Assembly (NCBI GenBank): GCA_963783235.1
Contig: CAWAMN010000001.1
Location: 1,240,001-1,304,000 of the forward strand
DNA from: Thiohalomonas sp963783235
GTDB taxonomy: Bacteria; Pseudomonadota; Gammaproteobacteria; Thiohalomonadales; Thiohalomonadaceae
Reading direction: 5' to 3'
DNA: 64,000 nucleotides
Under the pieces are notes generated by a model. It was given only the letters and a program-made list of their open reading frames with translations, did no database searches and was not told where the DNA came from. Position 1 is the stretch's first letter. Each line of letters starts with the position of its first letter. Made by a program: the position numbers and the translations under genes. Positions 9,063-17,887 of this stretch are shown here, in pieces.

Positions 9063-9497
9063 TTAGCGAACCAGCATTACAGGGCAGGACGCCTCCATAA
9101 TGATGCGCTGAATGTTTTTGCCGAAACGGTGACCCAGATCAACCCCCGAAGTGCCGGAGGCTCCCATCACGATGAGATCGACGTTCAGCTCCTCCGCTTT
9201 GGTGATCACTTCGTTTTCGATGGCGCCTTCACTGATAATCCGGTGGATTTTCAGATCGCGCTCCCTGGCCGATTGTTCAAACTCCTCGAGAATGCCGTTG
9301 GCTTTCTTTTGCAAGTCGTATTCGATTGTTTCCCAGAGGCTGTCCGAAGGCGTAATCAGTTCCCCCAGGAAGTTGATAACCTTGAGTGCCGTTAACTGAG
9401 CCTTTTGGTCGACGGCTAAATCGATGGCTTTGTCAGCGGCTCTGCGTGCAGGTCCCGAACCATCGTAGGGAACAAGAATATGTCGAAAAATTGCCAT
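9063..9497 (-). CDS. Universal stress protein, UspA family
   Basis: A 144-residue cytoplasmic UspA-fold protein. It has the N-terminal ILVPYDGS strand/loop, the GAIENEVITKAEE segment, and the ATP-binding pattern DLIVMGASGTSGVDLGHRFG followed by ILMEASCPVML-type sequence at the C-terminus (here IIMEASCPVMLVR). The G-2x-G-9x-G(S/T) nucleotide motif is essentially present. I chose the ATG at 9497 rather than the one at 9518 because AGGAG lies about 8 nt upstream of it. Usp genes are common beside nar/narK clusters. A rho-independent terminator lies only 26 nt upstream, so expression probably depends on read-through from narK1. Confidence 0.9.
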   Translation of the reverse strand: MAIFRHILVPYDGSGPARRAADKAIDLAVDQKAQLTALKVINFLGELITPSDSLWETIEYDLQKKANGILEEFEQSARERDLKIHRIISEGAIENEVITKAEELNVDLIVMGASGTSGVDLGHRFGKNIQRIIMEASCPVMLVR

Positions 9498-9522
9498 ATA
9501 GTCGGCTCCTTTTTCCATTCCG

Positions 9523-9559
9523 AAAAAAGAAAAGGCGAATCACCCTGAGGTGATCCGCC
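9523..9559 (-). terminator. Rho-independent terminator between the 54-aa ORF and usp
   Basis: An 11-bp stem (9534-9544 with 9549-9559, one G-U pair) with a 4-nt loop, followed on the minus strand by TTTTCTTTTTT. It ends the narK1 plus small-ORF transcript just before the usp ribosome binding site. Confidence 0.85.
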
Positions 9560-9565
9560 GTTCGC

Positions 9566-9730
9566 TCAATGCTTTCCGGGAAATCCGCCGGCCCCGGTAA
9601 AGGCCATATAAAGGGAATAAATGCTAACCAGGACTGCTATGGCCATCTCCAGGTAAAGGAAGAGGACTCCCCACTTATACCAAGGCTCATACTGAACTGT
9701 ATCGCTGACTGCATCTGCAAGTTTGCTCAT
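9566..9730 (-). CDS. Small membrane protein (54 aa) translationally coupled to narK1
   Basis: Fifty-four residues from MSKLADAVSDTVQYEPWYKW to a GGFPGKH tail, with one hydrophobic helix around residues 21-41. Its ATG overlaps the narK1 stop codon (ATGA), and GGAGGG lies 7 nt upstream inside narK1. Coupling to the transporter is therefore very likely. The aromatic motif EPWYKWG before the helix suggests an interfacial anchor. I do not recognise a named family. It may be a small accessory subunit of NarK1 (inference). Confidence 0.75.
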   Translation of the reverse strand: MSKLADAVSDTVQYEPWYKWGVLFLYLEMAIAVLVSIYSLYMAFTGAGGFPGKH

Positions 9731-11073
9731 GACGAAACCCTCCCGACAGTGGTGGTTTTCTTGCCGCTCAGCCAATTCTCTTTGCTACCCATCCCATGCT
9801 CTTCGGGGTGCTTGTCCCAGTGCATGGCCCACAGGAAGAAGAGAATGAACGGAATGAACATGAAGACAGCCACATAGGCGTAACCCATATGGATGTTTTC
9901 CGAGAAGCCGTAGATAAGCGGGTAGACCACGCCCCCGGCCGTGGAGACACCGCCGATGAACCCGGTGGCGGTTCCCGGCCGCTCCCGGAACATCAAAGGA
10001 ACGATGGCAAAGGTGCCGCCGGTACCGAAACTCACGGTGACGCCGAACAGGGCCAGCAACAGCACTGAGATCACCACGCTGCCGCTCAGACCGGCAACCG
10101 TGAGCATGGCCATCGTGACGGTGATGCTAAGCAGTGCGAACATAAGCCAGTGAACGCGTGGCGAATAGGGCAACGCCTTGGAAATAATCGGGAACGGCAT
10201 CCAGCCTTTTCGCTGCCAAACGTCAGACATGTAGCCCGAGAATGGCCGAAACAGAGAGGCGTTGAATGACTGCACCGCCGCGAAAGTCCCTGCGGCGATC
10301 TGGATGTCGTTGACCCCGGAGAAGCCGAGCTGCCGAATGGCATCGGCAAAGCCGTTGGCGTAGTAGCCCGGGAGCCAGGCGTTCATGCCAATCTCGAGGC
10401 CGAAGGACATGGCGTAGGCGAACATCAGGGCAATCGCCGGCCACCGTGTCCAGATAAAGGCGGTATCACGCAGAGTGGAGTTCTTCTTTGCCATTGCCGC
10501 ACGTTCGGCGCTCTTGGCCGATACGCCCCGGAACAGCATCCACGCCGCAATGAACAGGGCCACGATACCCAGGTGCAGAAAAGCACTTGAAAAGTCAGTG
10601 CCGTACATCCGCGGTAGCATCAATGCGCCCACCCCGGCACCGACATTTCCCGTACCGGCATAGAGCCCTTCGGCGGTTCCCATCTCCTCCTCTTCGAACC
10701 ACTGGGCCACGTGCTGGATACCGATAACGAATGAGATACCGGCCGTAGCGACGATGACGCGGGCGATAAAGAGGAGCTGATAACTATCGGTAAACGCCGA
10801 TGCGATACTGACCAGGCCCGTAATCGCCAGCACACTGGCGAAGGCGATGGGGGCACCCAACTTATCCGCCATGGTCCCGGCCAGTGGCCGAAGTATCGGC
10901 GCCAACCAGATGGCCGAACTGGCCAGCACGCCGAGTTCAGCAATGGAAAGATTGAACTCCTGTGCGATGCTCGGACTAAATGCCGCCGTCGAGAACCACA
11001 TCAGGAAGCACCAGAAGAATGCAATGGACGCGAGTACCAACTGCTCGACTTTATGTGTCCTTATGGCACGCAT
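9727..11073 (-). CDS. narK1: Nitrate/nitrite transporter, NarK1-like MFS protein
   Basis: A 448-residue MFS transporter with about twelve membrane segments. Family marks include FFWCFLMWFSTAAFSP in helix 1, APILRPLAGTMADKLG after helix 2, and the signature GFIGGVSTAGGVVYPL near the C-terminus. NarK1-type proteins are thought to be nitrate/proton symporters, while NarK2-type proteins exchange nitrate for nitrite. The ATG at 11073 is preferred over 11103 because GGGAGG lies 6 nt upstream. It is the first gene of the minus-strand island and is divergent from narX. Confidence 0.92.
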   Translation of the reverse strand: MRAIRTHKVEQLVLASIAFFWCFLMWFSTAAFSPSIAQEFNLSIAELGVLASSAIWLAPILRPLAGTMADKLGAPIAFASVLAITGLVSIASAFTDSYQLLFIARVIVATAGISFVIGIQHVAQWFEEEEMGTAEGLYAGTGNVGAGVGALMLPRMYGTDFSSAFLHLGIVALFIAAWMLFRGVSAKSAERAAMAKKNSTLRDTAFIWTRWPAIALMFAYAMSFGLEIGMNAWLPGYYANGFADAIRQLGFSGVNDIQIAAGTFAAVQSFNASLFRPFSGYMSDVWQRKGWMPFPIISKALPYSPRVHWLMFALLSITVTMAMLTVAGLSGSVVISVLLLALFGVTVSFGTGGTFAIVPLMFRERPGTATGFIGGVSTAGGVVYPLIYGFSENIHMGYAYVAVFMFIPFILFFLWAMHWDKHPEEHGMGSKENWLSGKKTTTVGRVSS

Positions 11074-11439
11074 GACTGCCCTCCCGTTTGGACGAAAACC
11101 CAAAGGCTTTTTTTGCTTTCGAGAGCAGTATGGGCAGCGCTATTCCCTGCCTGCAACGTGGTTTCCGAGCCACAAAACGGAATGGAATACCCCCTTGGAG
11201 GCAAAGGGATAACCTATCGCAATATTTTGATTGAGCTATCGTTTTTTTGAATACAAAAACCCTTCTGATTGTCTGAACGACGACATCTGAGCTTTTTCGA
11301 GGTACCTCGCAATCGCCTGCATTCCACCCCGAAGCGGGGCTTGCAAAGGCCCCCCACCAGGGGTAATCCCATCAATCCTCTTCACCTCGCCATCACATCG
11401 GCCTAAGATGGGGGGCGTTTTCGGGACAAACCACAGATT
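11074..11439. promoter_or_regulatory. Divergent narK1/narX regulatory region
   Basis: The 366-bp region holds no gene that I can support. Candidate NarL heptamers are AGGGGTA (11359-11365, exact TACCCCT on the opposite strand) and TACCCCC (11188-11194, one mismatch). The palindrome CGAGGTACCTCG lies near 11299-11310. The stretch 11218-11255 is AT-rich and fits a promoter. I found one FNR half-site-like TTGAT (11226 area) without a matching second half. Confidence 0.4.
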
Positions 11440-13365
11440 ATGAGCCAATTGCTCAAGCGCTCGTTGCTATTACGCCTGGGTCTGGCACTGTCAACCATCA
11501 CCACCCTCGCTTTCATGGGGATGTTGAGTTCGGTCTTCATCGCCGAAACCGGAAAAGGGGATGCCAGTGCCATCAATCAGGCCGGTTCACTACGGATGCA
11601 GTCCTATCGCACTGCGACGGCCCTTCTCCATTATCAAAACGGCGCTTATGACACGTATCCAGAGGTCCGCTCTGCGGCTGACGAATTCGTCACACGCCTG
11701 AAAAGCAACCGACTCGTCTACGCCCTCCCCGATTCCGACAGCGATCCGCTTCGGGCCACTTACAACTCCATCGAATCGAACTGGAACAGCCGCATAGAAC
11801 CGCTGATTTCCGAGGCGAAGCGGCTGGTCGATCGCTACCAGCTTGGCGAAATTCAGCACGCTAACATCGCGGCCTTTCAGGAGCGCTATCTGGCGACGGT
11901 GGCGACCTTTGTCAACGAGGTCGATTATCTGGTCAAGCTGATCGAAGACTCTGCCGAAGCCAAAATTGAGCGCCTGCGCATCATTCAGGTAGTCACACTT
12001 TTCCTGACCCTCGCCGTTGTCTTCATCACCATGCACCTCATGCATACGGACGTCCTTATCCCCTTGAGGGATCTGCTGACGGCGGCAGAAAAGGCGCGGC
12101 ATGGAGACTTCTCGGCACGGGTCTCACACACCAGTGAGGACGAACTGGGGAGGCTCGGCAATGCCTTTAACGTCATGTCGGCAGACCTCTCCCGCAAGTA
12201 TGCGGACCTGGAGGCCCGCGTTCGGGAGAAAACGGCAGACCTGGAGCAGAGCAACCGCTCCCTGGAGCTGCTTTATAATGCCTCCGTGTTGTTGAATGCG
12301 GGACCACTGACCGAATCGACCTACCGCCTGCTTCTGGAGGATGTTCGCAAACTGGTCGGCACCGGTCCGGGCACGATCTGTCTGACCAAACACAACGACA
12401 CCCGGGCGCTCAAGCTGGCATCGACCCGCAACCCGGAACCGGGACGGCGCGATCTCTGCAATCCCCCCGACTGCCTCAGCTGTTTCGGAGCGGGAACCAC
12501 GCACCGCATAGACGTCCCGCGCGGCCAAGACAATCTAAGGGTCATATCCATCCCCATACGCGATCAGAATTATTACCACGGTGTCCTGCTGCTCGAGATC
12601 CCGCCGGGCCAGCGACTGGTCGACTGGCAGACCCGCCTGCTTGAAACCGTTGCGCAGAACATCGCCAACGCCATTACCATCGCCGAACGCGATACCGAGG
12701 CACGGCGACTGGCCCTGCTGGAGGAGCGCAGCGTCATCGCCCGAGAGCTTCACGACTCCCTGGCCCAGTCCCTCTCCTATCTCAAGATCCAGGTGAGCCG
12801 CATTAACGCCGCCCTCAAGAAACCGGGTGGAAAGCAGGCGGCCCAGGCCGTCGTGGACGAACTGCGCGAGGGGCTCAATAGCGCCTACCGGCAATTGCGG
12901 GAACTACTGACCACCTTTCGGATCAAAATGGACGGCCATGGTCTGTCGAAGGCCCTGGAGGAGACGGTCCGGGAGTTCGCCGATCGCAGTGACGTCAAAA
13001 TCGAGCTGCATGATCGCCTCTACAGCGCCCAGCTCACCGCGAACGAAGAGATCCACACCTTGCAGTTGGTACGAGAAGCGATCGGGAATGTCGTCAAGCA
13101 CGCCCAAGCCACGCACGCGCTCATCACACTCGACTCCGATGACGATGGCTACGTTAAGGTTGTCATTGAGGATGACGGCCAGGGCATTCCTCCCGCTCCC
13201 AAGCGTCGCCAGCATTACGGACTCGCAATCATGGAAGAGCGGGCTCAAATCCTCGGAGGTAGTGTTAGTATCACACCCAAACCCGAGGGTGGTACCCGAG
13301 TCGAGCTCGACTTCTTGCCGTCGACCCGCAGCCCCGCAAACGATTCCGAAACCGAGGTTGGATGA
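11440..13365 (+). CDS. narX: Nitrate/nitrite sensor histidine kinase NarX
   Basis: A 641-residue membrane sensor. Helix 1 is at about 11-33. The periplasmic domain starts with the P-box INQAGSLRMQSYR (45-57), which binds nitrate/nitrite. Helix 2 is at about 180-203, then HAMP (about 205-258), a central GAF-like region (270-425) with Cys residues near CNPPDCLSCFG, a HisKA_3 segment with the phospho-acceptor H438 in ARELHDSLAQSLSYLK, and a C-terminal HATPase with EDDGQGI and GLAIMEERA. It overlaps narL by ATGA, so the pair is co-translated. It lies divergent from narK1. Confidence 0.95.
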   Translation: MSQLLKRSLLLRLGLALSTITTLAFMGMLSSVFIAETGKGDASAINQAGSLRMQSYRTATALLHYQNGAYDTYPEVRSAADEFVTRLKSNRLVYALPDSDSDPLRATYNSIESNWNSRIEPLISEAKRLVDRYQLGEIQHANIAAFQERYLATVATFVNEVDYLVKLIEDSAEAKIERLRIIQVVTLFLTLAVVFITMHLMHTDVLIPLRDLLTAAEKARHGDFSARVSHTSEDELGRLGNAFNVMSADLSRKYADLEARVREKTADLEQSNRSLELLYNASVLLNAGPLTESTYRLLLEDVRKLVGTGPGTICLTKHNDTRALKLASTRNPEPGRRDLCNPPDCLSCFGAGTTHRIDVPRGQDNLRVISIPIRDQNYYHGVLLLEIPPGQRLVDWQTRLLETVAQNIANAITIAERDTEARRLALLEERSVIARELHDSLAQSLSYLKIQVSRINAALKKPGGKQAAQAVVDELREGLNSAYRQLRELLTTFRIKMDGHGLSKALEETVREFADRSDVKIELHDRLYSAQLTANEEIHTLQLVREAIGNVVKHAQATHALITLDSDDDGYVKVVIEDDGQGIPPAPKRRQHYGLAIMEERAQILGGSVSITPKPEGGTRVELDFLPSTRSPANDSETEVG

Positions 13366-14024
13366 CAATGAGTGACAAGAACGAGAACACCATTCTGGTC
13401 ATTGATGACCACCCCCTGTTCCGCAAAGGGGTGGAAGACCTGATTGCAATGGACGAAAACCTGGAATGCGTCGGCCAGGCCTCGTCCGGCGAGGAAGGCA
13501 TCCGAAAGGCAAAGGAACTCGGGCCCGACATTATCCTTCTCGATCTGAATATGAAAGGTATGGACGGCATTGAGACACTAAAGGCATTGAAAGCCGAGGA
13601 ATCCGTTGAAGGACGCGTGGTGATGCTCACCGTCTCCGATCACGAGGAGGATGTCGTCACTGCCCTGCGCTCCGGCGCCGACGGCTACCTTCTCAAGGAT
13701 ATGGACCCCGAACACATTCTGGAAAACATTCAGATTGCCGCCCGGGGACGGCTCGTTATCAGTGACCGGCTCACGGAGCTGCTTGCAAAGGCCTTGCGTG
13801 AAGACAACCGGCCGCGCGACCCCTCCGAGGCCGGACTCACGGACCGTGAAAAGGAAATTCTAAGCCTCATTGCCCGGGGTATGAGCAATAAGCTCATCGC
13901 CCGCGAACTCGATATCACTGTCGGTACCGTCAAAGTCCACATCAAGCATTTGCTCAAGAAGCTCAATCTCCGCTCCCGCGTGGAAGCCGCGGTACTGGCG
14001 GTTAGCAAGGGCATCCCGAACTAG
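13362..14024 (+). CDS. narL: Nitrate/nitrite response regulator NarL
   Basis: A 220-residue response regulator. The receiver has acidic D15/D16, phospho-acceptor D61 in IILLDLNMKGMDG, and a later Lys in the GYLLKDMDP switch. A LuxR/NarL-type helix-turn-helix follows (about 150-212), with GLTDREKEILSLIARGMSNKLIARELDITVGT-like order of features. The start overlaps the narX stop (ATGA). An in-frame ATG two codons later is an alternative. It probably activates narK/narG promoters in response to nitrate through NarX. Confidence 0.95.
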   Translation: MTMSDKNENTILVIDDHPLFRKGVEDLIAMDENLECVGQASSGEEGIRKAKELGPDIILLDLNMKGMDGIETLKALKAEESVEGRVVMLTVSDHEEDVVTALRSGADGYLLKDMDPEHILENIQIAARGRLVISDRLTELLAKALREDNRPRDPSEAGLTDREKEILSLIARGMSNKLIARELDITVGTVKVHIKHLLKKLNLRSRVEAAVLAVSKGIPN

Positions 14025-14046
14025 GGTCGAAGAGCATGCGCCGACT

Positions 14047-14081
14047 GAGTACACAGAGAAACCGGCTTTCTCTATGTACTC
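14047..14081. repeat. Inverted repeat after narL
   Basis: Arms GAGTACACAGAGAAA (14047-14061) and TTTCTCTATGTACTC (14067-14081) pair with one mismatch. It lies 23 nt after the narL stop and has no T-tract. It carries the ACACAGAGA core of the dispersed repeat family noted at 29.4, 35.6 and 58.6 kb. The rest of 14082-14281 shows no gene. Confidence 0.55.
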
Positions 14082-14281
14082 CAGGTGAAGGCCGGCCTCT
14101 TGGCCAAAGAACGCCCCCCCCTAGAGCGCCGAATAGATAAAAATCCTGGAGAAGTGTAAGTCATTGAAAGTGGGGCATCGGCGGCAGGGATGCGGCCGTC
14201 GAGCCTACAGGGATGTATCTACGGTGTTCCCGAAATCAATGATTTGCAGCCACCCCCACGTAACCTGATCGGTGCTCTAGC

Positions 14282-14355
14282 AGGCTGTTGAAAAAAGGTT
14301 CTGCCCCTACTCTCCGGCCTTCTCCCGGTGGGAGGGGGCGTTTTTCCAACAGCCT
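14282..14355. repeat. REP/MITE-like inverted-repeat element
   Basis: Outer arms AGGCTGTTGAAAAA (14282-14295) and TTTTTCCAACAGCCT (14341-14355) flank a C/G-rich inner stem (CCTTCTCCCGGTGGGAGGGGG). It lies between narL and the convergent lipoprotein gene and can act as a bidirectional terminator. A related, larger element is at 37021-37195. Confidence 0.6.
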
Positions 14356-14371
14356 TCCAGAGTAAAACGCC

Positions 14372-14905
14372 TCAATCAGCGATTCGAATCTCCCTCATCA
14401 TACGGTCGAGCACGGCCTTTTTGCGGGAGTAAGCGGGTTCACCGAGGGCATAGCTCGACGCTTCGAGCGTCTTTTCACCCAAATCGATGAGATAGTGATA
14501 GCCGGTTTGGCTTCCGGGCCCCAGCTGAGGGTCTTCATCGATGAACTCCATTCGTATCGCCCGGTGTCCATCAATCCGCAGGGCGTCGCTTCCCAGAACC
14601 TTCACCAGACCATAACCCCGAATAGCAGTATCGAAGGGGACATCTTCCTCTAGAACGGTCACCGCGATATCGAACGGGACCTCGGTGCCGGGCGAGAGGG
14701 CGATATCCGAGGGGTGAAAGAGCGAACAGGAAGGCAGGACACTTCCCGGGTTGGTCTTCCAGTCCGGCGGGTATGCCACCGTGAATCCGGCTTCCCTGTT
14801 GGTGCAAGTCACCCAGCTCGGCTCCTTGCCGGGCGGTGGGGCACAGCCACTGACCAGGAAGGCTGCAAGGATGAGAAATGCCAGGGGCTTTGATTGAGGC
14901 AGCAC
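14372..14905 (-). CDS. Putative outer-membrane or inner-membrane lipoprotein of unknown function
   Basis: With the GTG start at 14905 (GGAG about 8 nt upstream) the product is 177 residues. Its classic lipoprotein signal has the lipobox VSGC with the modified Cys at about 21. The mature part begins APPPGKEPSW and has a region typical of PsbP/DUF1795-like proteins (GFTVAYPPDWKTNPG). That suggests a beta-rich fold but not a function. An ATG at 14929 is also possible but sits directly on the GGGAG. It is monocistronic, convergent with narL across a repeat element, and divergent from the deacetylase-like gene. Confidence 0.75.
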   Translation of the reverse strand: MLPQSKPLAFLILAAFLVSGCAPPPGKEPSWVTCTNREAGFTVAYPPDWKTNPGSVLPSCSLFHPSDIALSPGTEVPFDIAVTVLEEDVPFDTAIRGYGLVKVLGSDALRIDGHRAIRMEFIDEDPQLGPGSQTGYHYLIDLGEKTLEASSYALGEPAYSRKKAVLDRMMREIRIAD

Positions 14906-15130
14906 GACCGGAGTCTCCGACAAGATCATCTCCCGAACGCCGTTCGCTCGGGACGATTGTTTGACTGGCAGAGAGAATTAGCAGGAAAACCGAGGCATTG
15001 CAAAACTGTGAGCCTGTGAGCCCGCACCCCGGTTCATGCCACTGAAGTGCCGCGCCTCCCGGGAAGTAATCTGAAGGGGTGGCGCTTCGACGTTACACTT
15101 CCAGGCAGAGAGGGCATCCGGGGCACGGCT

Positions 15131-16111
15131 ATGGAAAACGGCAAAACGGTTTGCGTCTATCTCGGTGACCAGCTGGGGCGCTATGCATTTGGCGAAAATC
15201 ACCCTTTCGGCCCGCATCGCCTGCCAGCCTTCGAAGCCGAATTCCGGTCCAGGGGGCTGGAGCGGAAGACGGCGATCTGCCCCCCCAGGGAGGCCTCGGA
15301 GGAGCAGCTACGCTGGTTTCACACCCCGGACTATATCGAGCGGGTGAAACATCAGTCCCGGACAGGCGAGGGCTACCTCGACCATGGCGACACCCCGGCG
15401 TTCCGGGGCGTATTTGAGGCCGGAGCGACGGTGGTGGGCAGTGTGCTCGATGCCACCGACCGACTGGTCCATGGTGAATGCCGGCATGCATTCGTACCCA
15501 TAGCGGGGCTTCACCACGCGCGTCGCGACGGCGCTGCGGGCTTTTGCGTTTTCAACGACTGCGGCATTGTCATCGAGGCCCTTCGGCGCGTCCACGGAAT
15601 CCGGCGAATCGCTTACGTGGATATCGACGCCCACCACGGAGATGGCGTCTTCTACGGATTCGAAGATGATCCGGAGCTTACCATCATCGACTTTCATGAA
15701 GATGGACGCTATCTCTACCCGGGCACCGGTTCGGCCCGGGAGACAGGGCGAGGGGCGGCGGCGGGTACCAAACTGAATGTCCCGATGCCACCGGATGCCG
15801 ATGACGATGCATTTTTTCGTCTCTGGGATTCCGCCGAGGCCTTCCTGTTAAAGAGCCGCCCCGAGTTCATTCTGCTGCAGTGCGGAGCCGATGGCCTCGC
15901 CGGCGACCCCATCACTCACCTGCGTTACAGTGCGGCGGTACATGCCCACGTCACGCGACGCCTTGTGCGCTTGGCTGGGGCATCGGCAAAAGGGCGGCTA
16001 CTGGCGCTTGGCGGCGGCGGCTACAACCTGGATAATTTGGCGAACGCCTGGAATACGGTGGTTGCCGAGCTCATCGGCAGCCGCGACAGGGAAGTTAATT
16101 CGCCCGAATGA
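15131..16111 (+). CDS. Histone deacetylase / acetylpolyamine amidohydrolase family protein
   Basis: A 326-residue arginase-deacetylase fold enzyme. All zinc and catalytic elements are visible: the His pair in AGLHHARRDGAAGFCVFND, the metal ligands in VDIDAHHGDG, the later Asp in CGADGLAGDP, and the Tyr in LGGGGYNLDNLANAW. Members remove acetyl groups from lysine, polyamines or other acetylated amines. I chose the internal ATG at 15131 because the conserved domain begins just after it. It is convergent with ectC. Since EctA makes N-acetyl-diaminobutyrate, a role in acetylated-amine metabolism is conceivable, but the substrate is unknown. Confidence 0.88.
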   Translation: MENGKTVCVYLGDQLGRYAFGENHPFGPHRLPAFEAEFRSRGLERKTAICPPREASEEQLRWFHTPDYIERVKHQSRTGEGYLDHGDTPAFRGVFEAGATVVGSVLDATDRLVHGECRHAFVPIAGLHHARRDGAAGFCVFNDCGIVIEALRRVHGIRRIAYVDIDAHHGDGVFYGFEDDPELTIIDFHEDGRYLYPGTGSARETGRGAAAGTKLNVPMPPDADDDAFFRLWDSAEAFLLKSRPEFILLQCGADGLAGDPITHLRYSAAVHAHVTRRLVRLAGASAKGRLLALGGGGYNLDNLANAWNTVVAELIGSRDREVNSPE

Positions 16112-16137
16112 TTCGTCCGCGCGAGCTCGTCTCAATG

Positions 16138-16172
16138 AAAAAGCCGGACCGCGCCTGGGCGCGACCCGGCTT
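16138..16172. terminator. Bidirectional terminator between deacetylase-like gene and ectC
   Basis: Stem AAGCCGG (16141-16147) with CCGGCTT (16166-16172), extended by an inner CGCGCC/GGCGCG pairing. AAAAA precedes it on the plus strand, so the minus-strand ect transcript ends in T residues. Confidence 0.75.
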
Positions 16173-16195
16173 CTCAACGGTACATACCCGACGGC

Positions 16196-16597
16196 TTATT
16201 CGTCGTCGGTCAATACCGGATAGACGCCATTCTCGTCATGCACTTCACGACCGGTGAGCGGCGGGACGAAGACGCACATGAGGCGCATATCTTCGGTCCC
16301 GCCCCGCAACAGGTGCTCGTCATGCTCGTTCAGGGCGTACATGGTGCCATCTTTGATCGGGTGGATTTTGCCGGTCTTCAGATCCTCGATCTCACCATTA
16401 CCGGCGACACAATAGACCGATTCGAGATGATTTTGATACCAGATGTGCGTCTCGGTACCGGCACGGATGATCGTCTCATTGAAAGAGAAACCCATACCAT
16501 CCTTGCGCAGGAGAAAACGCCGGCTCACCCAGTTGCCGTTTTCGGCCTCAACCTCCCGATCGGTGCCCCGGATATCATCAAGGGTGGTAATGATCAT
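16196..16597 (-). CDS. ectC: L-ectoine synthase EctC
   Basis: A 133-residue cupin that cyclises N-gamma-acetyl-diaminobutyrate to ectoine, the last step of compatible-solute synthesis. Cupin features are visible: RRFLLRKDGMGFSFNETIIRAG, then TETHIWYQNHLESVYCV with metal-ligand candidates, GNGEIEDL, and a late DEHLLRGG His. The length matches the family (about 130). It overlaps ectB by 4 nt (ATGA) and is the last gene of the operon, followed by a terminator. Confidence 0.97.
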   Translation of the reverse strand: MIITTLDDIRGTDREVEAENGNWVSRRFLLRKDGMGFSFNETIIRAGTETHIWYQNHLESVYCVAGNGEIEDLKTGKIHPIKDGTMYALNEHDEHLLRGGTEDMRLMCVFVPPLTGREVHDENGVYPVLTDDE

Positions 16598-17874
16598 TGA
16601 TGAGTATCCCCCGTACGCAGCTCCTCCTTCTTCTGCAACAGGTCACCGATGGCCTTGTCGATAATGGCCAGCCCGTCGCGGAGGGTTTCCTCCTCGATGG
16701 TGAGCGCAGGCAGGAACTTGACCACCTGGTCTTCGCTGCCCGCCAGTTCGATGATCAGCTGGTTCTCAAAGCACTCCTTGGCGATCTCGCCCGCAAAGCC
16801 GGCGCGCGGGATCTCCAGTCCCCAGACCATGCCCACGCCGCGCACGTCCGATACCAGCTCGGGGTACTTCTCGGCAATGGCCTTGAGTTCCTGCTCCATG
16901 ATCTGGCCCTTGTATTTGACCGCCTCGGTCAGATCGTCGTTTTCCCAGTAGGAGAGGGCCTGGGTGGCGGCGACGAAGGCCAGGTTATTGCCGCGGAAAG
17001 TGCCGGTATGTTCACCCGGTTTCCACTGGTCCAGCTCGGGGCGCATCAGCAGCATCGCCAGGGGCATTCCGCCGCCAATGGACTTGGAGATGGTCACCAT
17101 GTCCGGTTTGATCCCGGCACGCTCGAAACTGAAAAAGCTGCCGGTTCGGCCATTACCCACCTGAATGTCGTCAACGATGAGCAGGATATCGAATTCGCGG
17201 CAGAGCTCGGCAAGTTGCTGCAGCCATTCCACAGAAGCGACATTGATGCCGCCCTCACCCTGCACAGTCTCCAGGATCACCGCCGCCGGCAAGTCGATAC
17301 CTGAAGAGTTGTCAGAGAGGAACTTCCGCAGGTAGTCGATGGTGTTGACGTCCGGGCCGAAGTAGCCATCGAACGGCATGTGATCGGCATTGAGCCGCAT
17401 GCCGTAGAACTCGTCCCGGTAGAAGTTGTTGCCGGTCACCGCCAGCGAGCCCAGGGTCAGGCCGTGATAGCCGTTGGTGAAGGCAATGATGTTGGAGCGG
17501 CGCTTGACCATACGCGCCAGCTTCAGCGCCGTCTCCACCGCGTTGGTGCCGGTGGGACCGGTGAACTGGACTTTGTACTCCAGATTACGCGGCGCGAGGA
17601 TATTGTCGTAGAAGGTCTGCAGGAACTCCTTCTTGGCCACGGTCGCCTTGTCCAGGCCGTGGACGATACCGTCGTTCTGCAGGTGCTCGATCATCGCCTG
17701 GGAGATAATCGGATTGTTGTGGCCGTAGTTCAGCGTCCCGGCACCGGCGAAAAAGTCGATGAACTTGGTGCCATCCTCGTTCCAGAGGTAGGAGCCCTTG
17801 GCCTTTTGGAAAATAGTGGGGAACGAACGAACGTAGCCGCGCACTTCCGATTCAAGTTGCTCGAAGATTCTCAT
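16594..17874 (-). CDS. ectB: Diaminobutyrate-2-oxoglutarate transaminase EctB
   Basis: A 426-residue class III PLP aminotransferase that converts aspartate-beta-semialdehyde to L-2,4-diaminobutyrate with glutamate as amino donor. Visible marks are GTKFIDFFAGAGTLNYGHNN near the N-terminus, FTGPTGTNAVETALK, the NGYHGLTLGSLAVTGN segment, the Asp in LLIVDDIQVGNGRTG, and the PLP lysine in TISKSIGGGMPLA. The length matches the family (about 421). The ATG has AGGAAA upstream. It follows ectA by 13 nt and overlaps ectC. Confidence 0.97.
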   Translation of the reverse strand: MRIFEQLESEVRGYVRSFPTIFQKAKGSYLWNEDGTKFIDFFAGAGTLNYGHNNPIISQAMIEHLQNDGIVHGLDKATVAKKEFLQTFYDNILAPRNLEYKVQFTGPTGTNAVETALKLARMVKRRSNIIAFTNGYHGLTLGSLAVTGNNFYRDEFYGMRLNADHMPFDGYFGPDVNTIDYLRKFLSDNSSGIDLPAAVILETVQGEGGINVASVEWLQQLAELCREFDILLIVDDIQVGNGRTGSFFSFERAGIKPDMVTISKSIGGGMPLAMLLMRPELDQWKPGEHTGTFRGNNLAFVAATQALSYWENDDLTEAVKYKGQIMEQELKAIAEKYPELVSDVRGVGMVWGLEIPRAGFAGEIAKECFENQLIIELAGSEDQVVKFLPALTIEEETLRDGLAIIDKAIGDLLQKKEELRTGDTHQ

Positions 17875-17887
17875 GGCGGTTTCCTGG

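Noticed and set aside
11220..11240. FNR box near narK1/narX
   Set aside because: Only a TTGAT half-site is present; the second half does not match.
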